A stretch of DNA of 64,000 bases from an uncultured Algibacter sp. (GTDB lineage: Bacteria > Bacteroidota > Bacteroidia > Flavobacteriales > Flavobacteriaceae): positions 1 through 64,000 of the forward strand of contig CANMQH010000016.1 in the NCBI GenBank assembly GCA_947499935.1, in the 5' to 3' direction. Position numbers and translations under genes: made by a program. Shown one piece after another: positions 8,124-17,958 of this stretch. How positions within the stretch are numbered: position 1 is the first letter of the stretch; every line of letters begins with the position of its first letter. The notes beneath the pieces are model-generated. The model made no database searches and was not told the origin of the DNA. It saw only the letters and a list, made by a program, of their open reading frames with translations.

Positions 8124-9097
8124 TATACCGTTCTTTTCATTAAACTATCACCAAATGTTTTTAATATTTGTTTTTTCTCTTGCGAAATATTCAAAGTACC
8201 TAAAACCGCAAATGCTTTATTTGTGTAATCTTCAATAGCTTCTTTGGTTGCATCAGAAGATCCCGAATTAACAAAAAACTGCTTTGCTGTATCAACTTTA
8301 GCATTGGTATTATCGGGATTAGAATTAAATAATTGACGAAGCATAATTTTATCCGCTTCGCTAGAAAATTCTAAAGCTTTTAAATATAAATATGTTTTCT
8401 TGTTTTCAATGATATCGCCACCAACTTGTTTTCCAAATGTTTTTGGATCTCCAAAAGCATCTAAAAAATCGTCTTGTAACTGGAATGCTATACCTAGGTT
8501 TTTACCAAACTCGTATATATTATTTTGGTCTTCTAAAGAGGCGTTAGCAACTATAGCTCCCATTTTCATGGCTGCGCCAACCAAAACGGCTGTTTTATAT
8601 TCAATCATTTTTAAATACTCTGCAATAGTAACATCATCTCTGGTTTCAAAATCTACATCGTATTGTTGTCCTTCGCAAACCTCTAATGCTGTTTTACCAA
8701 ATAACTTGGCTAATGCTTGAAAAGTATTGGGGTCATAATTTTCAAAAAGTTGATATGCCATAATAAGCATAGCATCACCAGAAAGAATTCCTGTATTAAC
8801 ATCCCATTTTTCGTGTACTGTAGTTTGCCCACGCCTTAATGGCGCTGCATCCATAATGTCATCGTGCAACAGTGAAAAATTATGAAAAACCTCAATACTT
8901 AATGCTGCATTTAAAGACGTTTTGTAATCTGAATTAAAAATCTCTGAAGCCATTAAGGTTAGCACTGGTCGTAATCTTTTACCTCCCAAACTTAGTATAT
9001 ATCGAATGGGGTCATAAAGTCCTTTAGGCTCTTTGGCAATGGAATATTCATTTAAATACGTTATAAACGCATCTTGGTATTTTTCTATAGAAAGCAT
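8123..9097 (-). CDS. Polyprenyl (farnesyl/geranylgeranyl-type) diphosphate synthase
   Basis: This trans-prenyltransferase of about 324 residues condenses isopentenyl diphosphate with allylic diphosphates. The first Asp-rich motif is LLHDDIMDAAPLRRG and the second is FQLQDDFLDAFGD; both bind Mg-diphosphate. The N-terminal KPGGKRLRP-like element is LGGKRLRPVLTLMA. The frame could begin with TTG at 9100, but the adjacent ATG at 9095-9097 is better. A -7 element (TATTTTTG on the minus strand) lies only 4 bp upstream, so the mRNA is probably leaderless. Chain length cannot be set from the sequence alone. It feeds the pathway started by dxs at 23439. Confidence 0.9.
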   Translation of the reverse strand: MLSIEKYQDAFITYLNEYSIAKEPKGLYDPIRYILSLGGKRLRPVLTLMASEIFNSDYKTSLNAALSIEVFHNFSLLHDDIMDAAPLRRGQTTVHEKWDVNTGILSGDAMLIMAYQLFENYDPNTFQALAKLFGKTALEVCEGQQYDVDFETRDDVTIAEYLKMIEYKTAVLVGAAMKMGAIVANASLEDQNNIYEFGKNLGIAFQLQDDFLDAFGDPKTFGKQVGGDIIENKKTYLYLKALEFSSEADKIMLRQLFNSNPDNTNAKVDTAKQFFVNSGSSDATKEAIEDYTNKAFAVLGTLNISQEKKQILKTFGDSLMKRTV

Positions 9098-9101
9098 CAA
9101 G

Positions 9102-9109
9102 CAAAAATA
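9102..9109 (-). promoter_or_regulatory. -7 element of the polyprenyl synthase gene, nearly touching the start codon
   Basis: The minus strand reads TATTTTTG at 9109-9102, four bases before the ATG at 9097. With normal spacing, transcription would begin at or next to the A of the start codon, giving a leaderless message. Confidence 0.5.
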
Positions 9110-9239
9110 AAGTAATTCAACATATTAATACCTAATCAGATAAAATATTCGCACTTATAAAATTAAATGTGTGCTTTTTAAATAGCTTCCCTCGTATTAA
9201 ACATAAACAAAGCACAATGTTAAAAAACTGTAAAACTTT

Positions 9240-9267
9240 GGAAACTTTTATTGTTTTTAAAGTTTCC
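9240..9267 (+). promoter_or_regulatory. TetR operator
   Basis: GGAAACTTT (9240-9248) and AAAGTTTCC (9259-9267) form a perfect 9-bp inverted repeat with a 10-bp spacer. It covers the -33 region of the promoter at 9273-9280, 24 bp before the tetR start. It is the expected autoregulatory site for the TetR protein and would control the whole efflux operon. Confidence 0.75.
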
Positions 9268-9272
9268 TGTTG

Positions 9273-9280
9273 TAATTTTG
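9273..9280 (+). promoter_or_regulatory. -7 element of the efflux operon promoter
   Basis: TAATTTTG is an exact TAnnTTTG match, with a TTG at 9251-9253 lying 19 bp upstream as the -33 element. The TetR operator overlaps the -33 element. Confidence 0.7.
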
Positions 9281-9290
9281 CACTATTATT

Positions 9291-9896
9291 ATGAGAGAAA
9301 AAATTATACATAAAGCATCCGAATTATTTTTAACATTAGGATTTAAAAGTGTTACTATGGATGATATTGCTCAAGAAATGGGCATATCTAAAAAAACCAT
9401 TTACGTGCATTTTGCTAATAAAACAAAGCTAGTTGAAGCGGTAACATTCCATTTATTTGATACTATTTGCACAGGGATAGATCGTATTGGTGAAACATCT
9501 AACAACCCTATAGAAGAATTGTACGACACAAAAATGTTTGTCATGCACCATTTAAAAAACGAGCAATCTTCGCCTCAATTTCAACTTAAAAAATATTACC
9601 CTCCTATTTATGATACGCTTAAATCAAAGCAGTTTGAAAAAATGTTTGAAACCGTTAAAGAAAGTCTTAAAAAAGGTATAGATACAAAATTATTCAGATC
9701 TAATATTAATATCGATTTTATCTCTAGAATGTATTTTAATGGAATGTCTGGAATTAAGGATGACACCATTTTTCCAAAAGAAATCATGTCTATGGATTTC
9801 CTAATGGAAAGCTATTTAGAATATCATTTAAGAGCCATTGTTACAGATAATGGCCTTCAAATTTTAAATCAATTTATAACATCAAATCAATCATAA
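9291..9896 (+). CDS. TetR/AcrR-family repressor of the efflux operon
   Basis: The 201-residue protein has an N-terminal TetR helix-turn-helix (about 1-47: VTMDDIAQEMGISKKTIYVHFANKTKL) and a helical ligand-binding C-terminal part without known signature. It is the first gene of a four-gene efflux unit, one base before the TolC gene. A perfect inverted repeat at 9240-9267 overlaps its promoter, so negative autoregulation relieved by an efflux substrate is the simplest model. Confidence 0.93.
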   Translation: MREKIIHKASELFLTLGFKSVTMDDIAQEMGISKKTIYVHFANKTKLVEAVTFHLFDTICTGIDRIGETSNNPIEELYDTKMFVMHHLKNEQSSPQFQLKKYYPPIYDTLKSKQFEKMFETVKESLKKGIDTKLFRSNINIDFISRMYFNGMSGIKDDTIFPKEIMSMDFLMESYLEYHLRAIVTDNGLQILNQFITSNQS

Positions 9897-9897
9897 A

Positions 9898-11226
9898 ATG
9901 AAGAATAAATTAATTTTATTTTTTTGTTTACTAATATCTATCCATGGGTTTTCTCAAGAAAATACATTTAGTTTTAGTTTACAAGACGCTGTAAATTATG
10001 CTTTAGAGCATAATCGAACTATTAGTAATGCCGATTTAAATATTTTGGCAGCTAAACAAACGGTTTGGGAAACTACTGCTAATGGACTACCCCAAATTAA
10101 TGGTGCAATAGATTATCAAAATAATATTAAAACACCTTTTAATACTGATGATTTAGCACCAAACGACCCATTTCGTTTTCTATTCCCAAAACATAGTTTA
10201 ATACCCAGCTTATCCTTATCTCAACTTATTTTTGATGGCGGATACATTGTTGGTTTACAATCTAATAAAGTATTTTTAACAATTTCAGAATTAGCTAAAG
10301 ACAAAACAAATAACGACATAGAAACAGCCGTTGTAAGCGCATACAATAATGCATTACTCACTAAAGAGAGTATTGAAATTATGAAAAACAATATTGCTGT
10401 ATTAGAGGAAAACTTGAATGAAACTACAAAAATTTTTGAAAACGGCTTAACTGAAGAAGAGGATGTTGAGCAACTTCAATTAACACTATCTAATTTAGAA
10501 ATCAATTTAAAAAACCTAGAATCACTCTATGACATCTCAAAAGGATACCTAAAATTATTATTAGGCATAGACTTACAAAACACCATAAATCTAACAGATA
10601 CACTAGAGGCTTTAGTAAACGAAAATATTTCTTTAGAGTTATTAAACAGTGACCACTCTGTATTTAACAACATTGATTATAAAATTGCCGAAAACGATGT
10701 TGTTAGTAAAAATTTGCAATATAAATTAGAAAAATCTAAACTACTGCCAACCATTACAGGTTTTGTAAACGCTAATTACCTAGGTTACAGTGATCGTTTT
10801 TCTAACTATTTTAAAAAAGAACAAGAATGGCTATTTACTACGGTTGGAGGCGTAAGCTTAAACATTCCCGTTTTCACTTCTTTTAAAGGCAAAGCCCAAC
10901 GACAAAAAGCAAAAATTGAATGGAATATTGCCGAAAACAACTTAAAAGAGACCGAACAAAAATTAGCACTCGATTTTAAAACATCTAAAAGCGAATATAC
11001 CTTAGCGATAGACACCTATGGCAATAAAAAGAAAAACTTAACATTAGCTGAAAAAATAGAAACCAAAAACAACATTAAATATAAAGAAGGTATCGCTAGT
11101 AGTTTTGATTTAAGGCAAGCACAAACACAATTATATACAAGCCAACAAGAGTATTTGCAAGCCATAATAGATGTTATTAACAAAAAGGCTGAGCTAAAAA
11201 ACCTATTAAATATTCAAAAACAATAA
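9898..11226 (+). CDS. TolC-family outer-membrane efflux protein
   Basis: The 442-residue protein has a signal peptide (LILFFCLLISIHGFSQ) and two outer-membrane efflux repeats with long helices: the first runs from FSLQDAVNYALEHNRTI to the ISKGYLKLLLGI region, the second from YKLEKSKLLPTITGFV to the KAELKNLLNI end. It should form the trimeric outer-membrane duct of the RND pump encoded next. It starts one base after the tetR stop and ends 2 bp before the adaptor gene, so cotranscription is near certain. Confidence 0.94.
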   Translation: MKNKLILFFCLLISIHGFSQENTFSFSLQDAVNYALEHNRTISNADLNILAAKQTVWETTANGLPQINGAIDYQNNIKTPFNTDDLAPNDPFRFLFPKHSLIPSLSLSQLIFDGGYIVGLQSNKVFLTISELAKDKTNNDIETAVVSAYNNALLTKESIEIMKNNIAVLEENLNETTKIFENGLTEEEDVEQLQLTLSNLEINLKNLESLYDISKGYLKLLLGIDLQNTINLTDTLEALVNENISLELLNSDHSVFNNIDYKIAENDVVSKNLQYKLEKSKLLPTITGFVNANYLGYSDRFSNYFKKEQEWLFTTVGGVSLNIPVFTSFKGKAQRQKAKIEWNIAENNLKETEQKLALDFKTSKSEYTLAIDTYGNKKKNLTLAEKIETKNNIKYKEGIASSFDLRQAQTQLYTSQQEYLQAIIDVINKKAELKNLLNIQKQ

Positions 11227-11228
11227 CC

Positions 11229-12398
11229 ATGAAATATATCTATATCATTTTATTAAGCACGCTAATACTTAGCTCTTGTGATGGAGACAAAAATAAATCT
11301 GTTGAGGATATTATTGCAACCAAAGATTTAGACCTAATCAGAAAAAAGAAAGCCGAATTAGATGCTTCTGCTCAAAAAATAACAGCCCAATTAAAACAAT
11401 TAGAAAACGAAATTAAAACGTTAGATCCCCAAGAAAAAATACCTTTAATAACAACGTTTACGGCCAAAGAAACCACATTTAATCACTTTGTAGAGTTACA
11501 AGGTAATGTAAGCACAAAACAAAACTTGGTTGTTTTTCCAGAATATTCTGGTGTTTTAACTAAAGTATACGTTAAAGAAGGACAGAAAGTAAGTAAAGGA
11601 CAAATTTTAGCAAAAATTGATGATGGCGGACTAACTCAGCAATTGGCACAATTAAAAATTCAAGCCAATTTAGCCAAAACAACATACGAACGCCAAGAAC
11701 GTTTGTGGAATCAAAAAATAGGTAGTGAAATTCAGTTTTTACAAGCAAAAGCTGCCTACGAATCGCAACTTGAAGCTACCAACCAACTACAACAGCAAGT
11801 TGGAAAAACATTAGTTCGAGCACCATTTAGCGGCACTATTGATGATGTTATTACAGATCAAGGAAGTGTTGTATCTCCCGGGCAATCGCAATTATTCAGG
11901 ATTGTAAATCTAGATCATATGTACATCCAAACCGATGTTCCTGAGCGTTATGTTTCAGACATCATAAAAGGTAAAGACGTAAAAGTTAGTTTCCCTGTCT
12001 TAGGAAAAGTTATAGATGCTAAAGTCCGTCAAGCTGGTAATTTTATAAATCCGGCCAACAGAACATTTAAAGTAGAAGTTGGCATACCTGGTAAAGACAT
12101 GACCATAAAACCGAATCTTACAGCCAAGCTTAGAATTAACGATTATACCAATAATAAAGCCATTTTAATTAAGCAAAGTATCATTTCAGAAAATGCTAAA
12201 GGAGAACAATATGTGTATATAATTACAGATAAAGTTAAAAATAAAGCCAAAGTAAAACGGGTTATTATTGAAACTGGTAAAACACAAGGTGACGATATCG
12301 AAGTTTTATTAGGTCTAAAAAATGGTGATAAAATTATTGATGAAGGCGCTAGAAGTGTTAAAGATGGGCAAGATGTTAAAGTTATATCTAATAATTAG
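11229..12398 (+). CDS. RND efflux periplasmic adaptor (membrane fusion) lipoprotein
   Basis: The 389-residue adaptor has a lipoprotein signal (IILLSTLILSSCDGD, acylated Cys at 17), an unusual charged coiled coil right after it (about 28-75), a barrel-sandwich domain (VVFPEYSGVLTKVYVKEGQKV and the return strand TLVRAPFSGTIDDV), a helical hairpin, a beta-barrel and a membrane-proximal domain (VIIETGKTQGDDIEVLLGL). It links the permease to TolC in the periplasm. The N-terminal coiled coil before the first lipoyl half is longer than in AcrA. Confidence 0.93.
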   Translation: MKYIYIILLSTLILSSCDGDKNKSVEDIIATKDLDLIRKKKAELDASAQKITAQLKQLENEIKTLDPQEKIPLITTFTAKETTFNHFVELQGNVSTKQNLVVFPEYSGVLTKVYVKEGQKVSKGQILAKIDDGGLTQQLAQLKIQANLAKTTYERQERLWNQKIGSEIQFLQAKAAYESQLEATNQLQQQVGKTLVRAPFSGTIDDVITDQGSVVSPGQSQLFRIVNLDHMYIQTDVPERYVSDIIKGKDVKVSFPVLGKVIDAKVRQAGNFINPANRTFKVEVGIPGKDMTIKPNLTAKLRINDYTNNKAILIKQSIISENAKGEQYVYIITDKVKNKAKVKRVIIETGKTQGDDIEVLLGLKNGDKIIDEGARSVKDGQDVKVISNN

Positions 12399-12476
12399 CC
12401 TATAAAAGCTCTTAAAAAACATATAAGTCATAACAAAAAATCTTTGACTATGCTCAAGGATAAAAAATAATCAATC

Positions 12477-15400
12477 ATGACAAAAAAGAAGAAAAAACAA
12501 GTGGATAAAGAGTTTATATTATCCACCTGGGCCATAAATAACAAAACAACCATGTATGTGTTGATTGCGTTAATATTGTTTCTAGGCACAGGGGCTTATT
12601 TTAGTATGCCCAGAGAAAATTTCCCAGAAATTAAAGAAACTAAAATATACATAAGCTCTATTTATCCGGGCAATACAGCCGAAGATATAGAAAAACTGAT
12701 TACCGACCCTATAGAAGACAAGCTTAAAACGGTAAGTAATGTAGTAGAAATTACCTCAACATCGCAGGAAGATTATTCTATCGTAGTTATAGAATTTGAT
12801 GAAGCCATTACGGTAGAAGCTGCAAAACAAAAAGTTAAAGATGAAATAGATTCTGAAACTTCTGGAGAAGATTGGCCAACCTTTAATGGTGCCAAGGTAG
12901 AACCAAATATATTCGATTTGAGTATGTCTGAAGAAATACCAATTCTTAATATTAATATTTCTGGCGATTACCCTGTTAATAAACTCAAAGCATTTGGAGA
13001 ATATTTAGAAGATGAAATTGAAAGTTTACAAGAAATAAAACAAGTCGATATTAGAGGCGCTCAAGATAAAGAGGTAGAAGTTGCTGTAGATATTTATAAA
13101 ATGATGGCCGCTCAGGTAAGTTTTGATGATATTATAAGCACTATAAATAGAGAAAACATGACCATGTCTGCGGGTAATTTAATTACTAGCGGACAACGGC
13201 GTACCATTCGCATTATTGGAGAAATTGAAGACCCCAAAGAACTTGAAAGTTTTGTTGTAAAGTCTGAAATGAACAACCCTATTTATCTAAAAGATGTTGC
13301 CAAAGTAACATTTAAGGATGAAGACAAAACTACATATGCTAGAGAATTTGGACACCAAGTTGTCATGCTAGATGTAAAAAAACGTGCAGGGAAAAATATG
13401 GTAGCTGCTGCAGAGCAAATACAAACTATAGTAAAAAACGCTAAAGACCATGTATTCCCTCCAGATTTAACAGTAACTATAGCTAACGACCAATCTGCCA
13501 AAACTATCGGCCAAGTAGACGATTTGGTAAACAATATTATTTTCGGAATTATTCTCGTGGTTACCGTTTTAATGTTTTTTTTAGGCTTTAAAAATGCGCT
13601 TTTTGTTGGTTTTGCCATTCCCATGTCTATGTTTATGTCACTCATGATATTAGAACTTTTGGGATATACGTTAAATACCATGATTCTTTTCGGCTTAATC
13701 ATGGGGTTAGGCATGCTAGTAGATAATGGTATTGTAGTGGTTGAAAATGTATATCGCTTGATGTCCGAAGAAGGTATGAGCAGGATTGAAGCTGCAAAAA
13801 AAGGTATTGGCGAAATCGCATTTCCTATTATCATATCTACCTTAACAACTGTCGCTGCATTTGTACCTTTAGGCTTATGGCCAGGCGTTATGGGACAATT
13901 CATGATATATTTCCCAATTACCTTATCTGTTGTTTTAGGTTCATCACTTTTTGTTGCTATTTTCTTTAACTCTGTATTAGTCTCTCAGTTCATGACTGTT
14001 GAAGACAAAGAGATGCCTCTAAAAAACATTATAAAAATCTCAGCTATAGTAGGTGTTATAGGCCTTGTTATTTTAATCTTTGGAGGCAACTTTAGAGGCC
14101 TTGGCACACTTATGATTTTTACGGTTATATTATTGTGGGCATATCGTTTCTTTTTAAGACGTTGGGCTAACGGTTTTCAAAATAAAATTTTACCACGCTG
14201 GGAAAGTTTTTACGAAAACATGCTACGTAAAGCACTTAGCGGTAAAAAACCTGGAATGATAGCTATAGGAACCGTTATTCTGCTCGTTGTGGCTTTTATG
14301 GGGTTTGGAGCTTCTATTGGTAGTCAACGTACCAAAGTAGAATTCTTTCCAGACAATACACCCAATCAAATTATAGTTTATATTGAATATCCCGAAGGCA
14401 CAGATATTAAGAAAACCAATGCTATAACTAAAGATATAGAACAAAGGGTTTATAAGGTATTAAATAACTCAGAATATCTTAATGACGGTTATAACTTTTT
14501 AACAGAAAGCGCGGTATCTCAAGTAGGTGAAGGCGCAGGAAATCCCCAAACCGATGGCGGCTCGGCAGCAGAAATGCCACATCGTGGAAAAATTACCGCA
14601 ACCATGCGCGAATATAAATTTAGAGACGGTGCAGATAGTAATATACTTCTTAAAAAAGTACAAGAAAGTTTAAAAGACATTTATCCGGGTATTGCTATCT
14701 CTGTCGAAAAAGATGCTGTTGGACCTCCTGCAGGATATCCCATTAACCTAGAATTAGAAGGTAAAGATTATGCCGAACTCATTTCTACGGCGGAAAAAAT
14801 GAAAGATTTTATTAACTCTAAAAATATTCAGGGTATAGATGAATTAAAAATAGATGTTAACAAATCAAAACCATCTATGCAAGTTTTGGTAGACAGGAAG
14901 AAAGCTGGGGAATTAGGTATTAGTTCGGGGCAAGTTGGGCAACAATTACGTAATTCCATTTTTGGCGCTAAAGCTGGTATTTATAAAAACGATGGTGAAG
15001 ATTATGACATCTATGTCCGTTTTAATGAAGAGAACAGATACAATACCAGTGCCATTTTCAATCAAAAAATTACGTTTAGAGATATGGCTACTGGTCAAAT
15101 AAAAGCGATTCCCGTATCTACAGTTGCAAAACAGAATAACAATTCTAGTTTTAGCGCTATAAAACACAAAGAAGTAAAACGTGTTGTAACCTTATATTCT
15201 GCATTAGCACCAGGCTTTACAGACGCTAATGTTATTGTGTCTAAAATTAAAAATGAGATGCAGAGTTTTAATCAAAAACCAGATACTGTTAAAGTAGATT
15301 ACACAGGGCAAATTGAAGAGCAAACTAAACAAATGACGTTTTTAATGGGTGCTTTCTTTACTGGTTTAGGCTTAATCTTCTTTATTTTAATATTTCAATT

Positions 15401-15974
15401 TAATTCGGTATCTAAACCCGGCATTATCATGTTGGCTATTTTTTTAAGTTTAATTGGTGTGTTTGGAGGCCTTGTTATAACCGGGAGTCCATTTGTTATC
15501 ATGATGACCATGATGGGCATTATTTCCTTAGCTGGTATAGTAGTAAATAATGGTGTAGTGCTTTTAGACTATACGCAGCTCCTTATTGATAGAAAAAAGG
15601 TTGAACACGATTTAGATGATGATGCTTATATAGAAAACCATGATCTCTTAGAGGCTATTATTAAAGGTGGTAAAGCACGTTTACGTCCTGTACTATTAAC
15701 AGCCATAACTACTATTTTAGGGTTAATTCCATTAGCAACAGGCTTAAATATCAATTTTTTTACTTTATTTAGCGAATTCAATCCTCACATTTATATGGGT
15801 GGTGATAATGTTATTTTTTGGGGTCCCCTTGCATGGACTGTTATTTACGGATTATTTATAGCGACCTTTTTAACGCTTATAATTGTGCCAATTTTGTTTT
15901 ATCTTGCAACCAAATTTAAAATGTGGTTGTATAAAGACCGAATTTTAAAAAAACAAAAGACCATAACGTCTTAA
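12477..15974 (+). CDS. RND-family efflux permease (HAE1-like)
   Basis: The 1165-residue inner-membrane pump has twelve predicted helices, two large periplasmic loops and the internal duplication of RND transporters. The TM4 proton-relay segment reads GLGMLVDNGIVVVEN: it keeps the first Asp of the AcrB Asp-Asp pair but has Asn at the second. Extra length lies between TM6 and TM7 (IIKISAIVGVIGLVILIFGG, an added helix pair) and at the C-terminus. It is the last gene of the tetR operon and follows the adaptor by 78 bp. The substrate is unknown. Confidence 0.94.
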   Translation: MTKKKKKQVDKEFILSTWAINNKTTMYVLIALILFLGTGAYFSMPRENFPEIKETKIYISSIYPGNTAEDIEKLITDPIEDKLKTVSNVVEITSTSQEDYSIVVIEFDEAITVEAAKQKVKDEIDSETSGEDWPTFNGAKVEPNIFDLSMSEEIPILNINISGDYPVNKLKAFGEYLEDEIESLQEIKQVDIRGAQDKEVEVAVDIYKMMAAQVSFDDIISTINRENMTMSAGNLITSGQRRTIRIIGEIEDPKELESFVVKSEMNNPIYLKDVAKVTFKDEDKTTYAREFGHQVVMLDVKKRAGKNMVAAAEQIQTIVKNAKDHVFPPDLTVTIANDQSAKTIGQVDDLVNNIIFGIILVVTVLMFFLGFKNALFVGFAIPMSMFMSLMILELLGYTLNTMILFGLIMGLGMLVDNGIVVVENVYRLMSEEGMSRIEAAKKGIGEIAFPIIISTLTTVAAFVPLGLWPGVMGQFMIYFPITLSVVLGSSLFVAIFFNSVLVSQFMTVEDKEMPLKNIIKISAIVGVIGLVILIFGGNFRGLGTLMIFTVILLWAYRFFLRRWANGFQNKILPRWESFYENMLRKALSGKKPGMIAIGTVILLVVAFMGFGASIGSQRTKVEFFPDNTPNQIIVYIEYPEGTDIKKTNAITKDIEQRVYKVLNNSEYLNDGYNFLTESAVSQVGEGAGNPQTDGGSAAEMPHRGKITATMREYKFRDGADSNILLKKVQESLKDIYPGIAISVEKDAVGPPAGYPINLELEGKDYAELISTAEKMKDFINSKNIQGIDELKIDVNKSKPSMQVLVDRKKAGELGISSGQVGQQLRNSIFGAKAGIYKNDGEDYDIYVRFNEENRYNTSAIFNQKITFRDMATGQIKAIPVSTVAKQNNNSSFSAIKHKEVKRVVTLYSALAPGFTDANVIVSKIKNEMQSFNQKPDTVKVDYTGQIEEQTKQMTFLMGAFFTGLGLIFFILIFQFNSVSKPGIIMLAIFLSLIGVFGGLVITGSPFVIMMTMMGIISLAGIVVNNGVVLLDYTQLLIDRKKVEHDLDDDAYIENHDLLEAIIKGGKARLRPVLLTAITTILGLIPLATGLNINFFTLFSEFNPHIYMGGDNVIFWGPLAWTVIYGLFIATFLTLIIVPILFYLATKFKMWLYKDRILKKQKTITS

Positions 15975-16081
15975 ACATATAAAAAGATTAGATTAAAAGT
16001 TAATCTTTAACCATATACAACTTGAAATACAGTTGTAACGGCAATCCTTTAGCTCTCAATAAAGGGTTAGTTAATAGCTAG

Positions 16082-16110
16082 AAAAGCCTCAACAATTGTT
16101 GGGGCTTTTT
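16082..16110 (+). terminator. Terminator of the RND efflux operon
   Basis: AAAAGCCTCAACAATTGTTGGGGCTTTTT is a long palindrome with one mismatch and a T tail, 108 bp past the permease stop and just before the aspS promoter. Confidence 0.75.
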
Positions 16111-16133
16111 GATTAATAATCGCATAAGTTATG

Positions 16134-16141
16134 TAAATTTG
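16134..16141 (+). promoter_or_regulatory. -7 element of aspS
   Basis: TAAATTTG is an exact TAnnTTTG match 19 bp before the ATG at 16160. It lies inside the longer open frame and so supports the later start. Confidence 0.6.
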
Positions 16142-16159
16142 CACTTCAATTTTATAACA

Positions 16160-17914
16160 ATGTACAGAAGTCATAATTGTGGCGAATTAAGAGCTACACA
16201 TATTAATACAGAGGTCACTCTATCTGGTTGGGTACAAAGAGTTAAAGACTTAGGCGCTCTTAATTGGGTGGTTATTAGAGACCGATATGGTTTAACGCAA
16301 CTTGTTTTTGACGAAGAAAGATCACAAAAGGAACTTTTAGAGCAATCTCAAAAACTTGGAAGAGAATTTGTTATACAAATAAAAGGCACTGTAATTGAGC
16401 GTGAATCTAAAAACCCTAATATGCCAACTGGTGATATTGAAATTTTAGTTTCAGAATTAACGATTTTAAATAGAGCGTTAACACCTCCTTTTACTATTGA
16501 AGATAAAACAGATGGTGGTGAAGATATTAGAATGAAATATCGTTACTTAGATATTCGTCGTAACCCTGTAAAGGATAGCTTAATCTTTAGACATAAAGTC
16601 ACTCAAGAAGTTAGAAATTATTTATCAAAAGAAGGCTTTATTGAAGTTGAAACACCATATTTAATTAAATCTACACCAGAAGGCGCTCGTGATTTTGTTG
16701 TGCCTTCAAGAATGAACGAAGGTCAATTTTACGCCCTTCCGCAATCACCACAAACCTTTAAGCAGTTGCTTATGGTAGGTGGTATGGATAAATATTTCCA
16801 AATTGTAAAATGTTTTAGAGATGAAGATTTACGTGCCGATAGACAACCAGAATTCACACAAATAGATTGTGAAATGGCGTTTATTGAGCAAGAAGATATT
16901 TTAAATGCTTTTGAAGGATTAACACGTCATTTACTTAAAGAAATTAATGGTGTCGATGTTGAAAAATTTCCAAGAATGCTTTATGATGATGCCATGCGTC
17001 TATACGGAAACGATAAACCCGATATCCGTTTTGGGATGGAGTTTGGAGAATTAAATGACGTTGCTCAACATAAAGATTTCGGCGTTTTCAATAATGCAGA
17101 GCTCGTTGTTGGTATTGCTGTTCCGGGTGGAAATAGTTATACCAGAAAAGACATAGACAAACTAATTAATTGGGTTAAACGTCCACAAGTTGGTGCGCTA
17201 GGTATGGTATACTCTAGATGTAATGATGATGGAACATTTAAATCTTCAGTAGACAAATTTTACAACCAAGACGATTTAGCAAAATGGGCAGAGGTTACAG
17301 GTGCAAAACCAGGTGATTTAATTTGTGTGCTTTCTGGAGATAAAAATAAAGTACGCGCACAACTAAGTGCTTTACGTATGGAATTAGCAGAACGTTTAGG
17401 GTTACGTAAACCAGACGAATTTGCACCACTTTGGGTTATGGATTTTCCATTATTAGAATGGGATGAAGATACAGCGCGTTACCACGCCATGCACCACCCA
17501 TTTACATCACCTAAACCAGGACAGTTAGAATTGTTAAAAACAAATCCTGGAGACGTTAAAGCCAATGCTTACGATTTGGTTTTAAACGGCAACGAAATAG
17601 GTGGTGGTTCTATAAGAATTCATGATAAAGAAACCCAATCTTTAATGTTTGATTATTTAGGGTTTACCCCTGAAGAGGCTAAAGCACAATTTGGGTTTTT
17701 AATGGATGCGTTCCAATATGGCGCGCCACCTCACGGCGGTCTTGCTTTTGGATTAGATAGATTGGTTGCCATTTTAGGCGGACAAGAAACCATAAGGGAT
17801 TTTATTGCTTTCCCTAAAAATAATTCGGGACGCGATGTTATGATTGATGCACCTGCACCAATTGATAACGAACAGCTCACAGAGTTAAGCTTAAAACTTA
17901 ATTTAAAATCATAA
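16160..17914 (+). CDS. aspS: Aspartyl-tRNA synthetase
   Basis: The 584-residue class II synthetase charges tRNA-Asp. An N-terminal OB-fold anticodon-binding domain begins [15 protein letters not shown] and includes [22 protein letters not shown]. The catalytic core follows ([11 protein letters not shown] for motif 1, [18 protein letters not shown] for motif 2, [15 protein letters not shown] for motif 3), with the bacterial GAD insertion in the middle. The frame is open 51 bp further upstream, but the -7 element and family N-terminus favour the ATG at 16160. It is transcribed alone and ends in a hairpin. Confidence 0.97.
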   Translation: MYRSHNCGELRATHINTEVTLSGWVQRVKDLGALNWVVIRDRYGLTQLVFDEERSQKELLEQSQKLGREFVIQIKGTVIERESKNPNMPTGDIEILVSELTILNRALTPPFTIEDKTDGGEDIRMKYRYLDIRRNPVKDSLIFRHKVTQEVRNYLSKEGFIEVETPYLIKSTPEGARDFVVPSRMNEGQFYALPQSPQTFKQLLMVGGMDKYFQIVKCFRDEDLRADRQPEFTQIDCEMAFIEQEDILNAFEGLTRHLLKEINGVDVEKFPRMLYDDAMRLYGNDKPDIRFGMEFGELNDVAQHKDFGVFNNAELVVGIAVPGGNSYTRKDIDKLINWVKRPQVGALGMVYSRCNDDGTFKSSVDKFYNQDDLAKWAEVTGAKPGDLICVLSGDKNKVRAQLSALRMELAERLGLRKPDEFAPLWVMDFPLLEWDEDTARYHAMHHPFTSPKPGQLELLKTNPGDVKANAYDLVLNGNEIGGGSIRIHDKETQSLMFDYLGFTPEEAKAQFGFLMDAFQYGAPPHGGLAFGLDRLVAILGGQETIRDFIAFPKNNSGRDVMIDAPAPIDNEQLTELSLKLNLKS

Positions 17915-17918
17915 AATT

Positions 17919-17945
17919 AAAATCCTGCACAATGCAGGATTTTTT
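17919..17945 (+). terminator. Terminator of aspS
   Basis: AAAATCCTGCA (17919-17929) pairs with TGCAGGATTTT, followed by Ts. It begins 5 bp after the aspS stop. The upstream ATG of the next frame (17932) is in this hairpin loop, which argues for the later ClC start. Confidence 0.85.
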
Positions 17946-17958
17946 ATTAATTTTAAGG

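Noticed and set aside
13283-13903. Open frame of 206 codons antisense to the RND permease
   Set aside because: Long antisense frames arise from the codon bias of the permease gene; no start region, domain or coding pattern supports it.
17932-17958. Earlier ATG for the ClC gene
   Set aside because: That ATG lies in the loop of the aspS terminator, so a transcript carrying it is unlikely to be translated from there.
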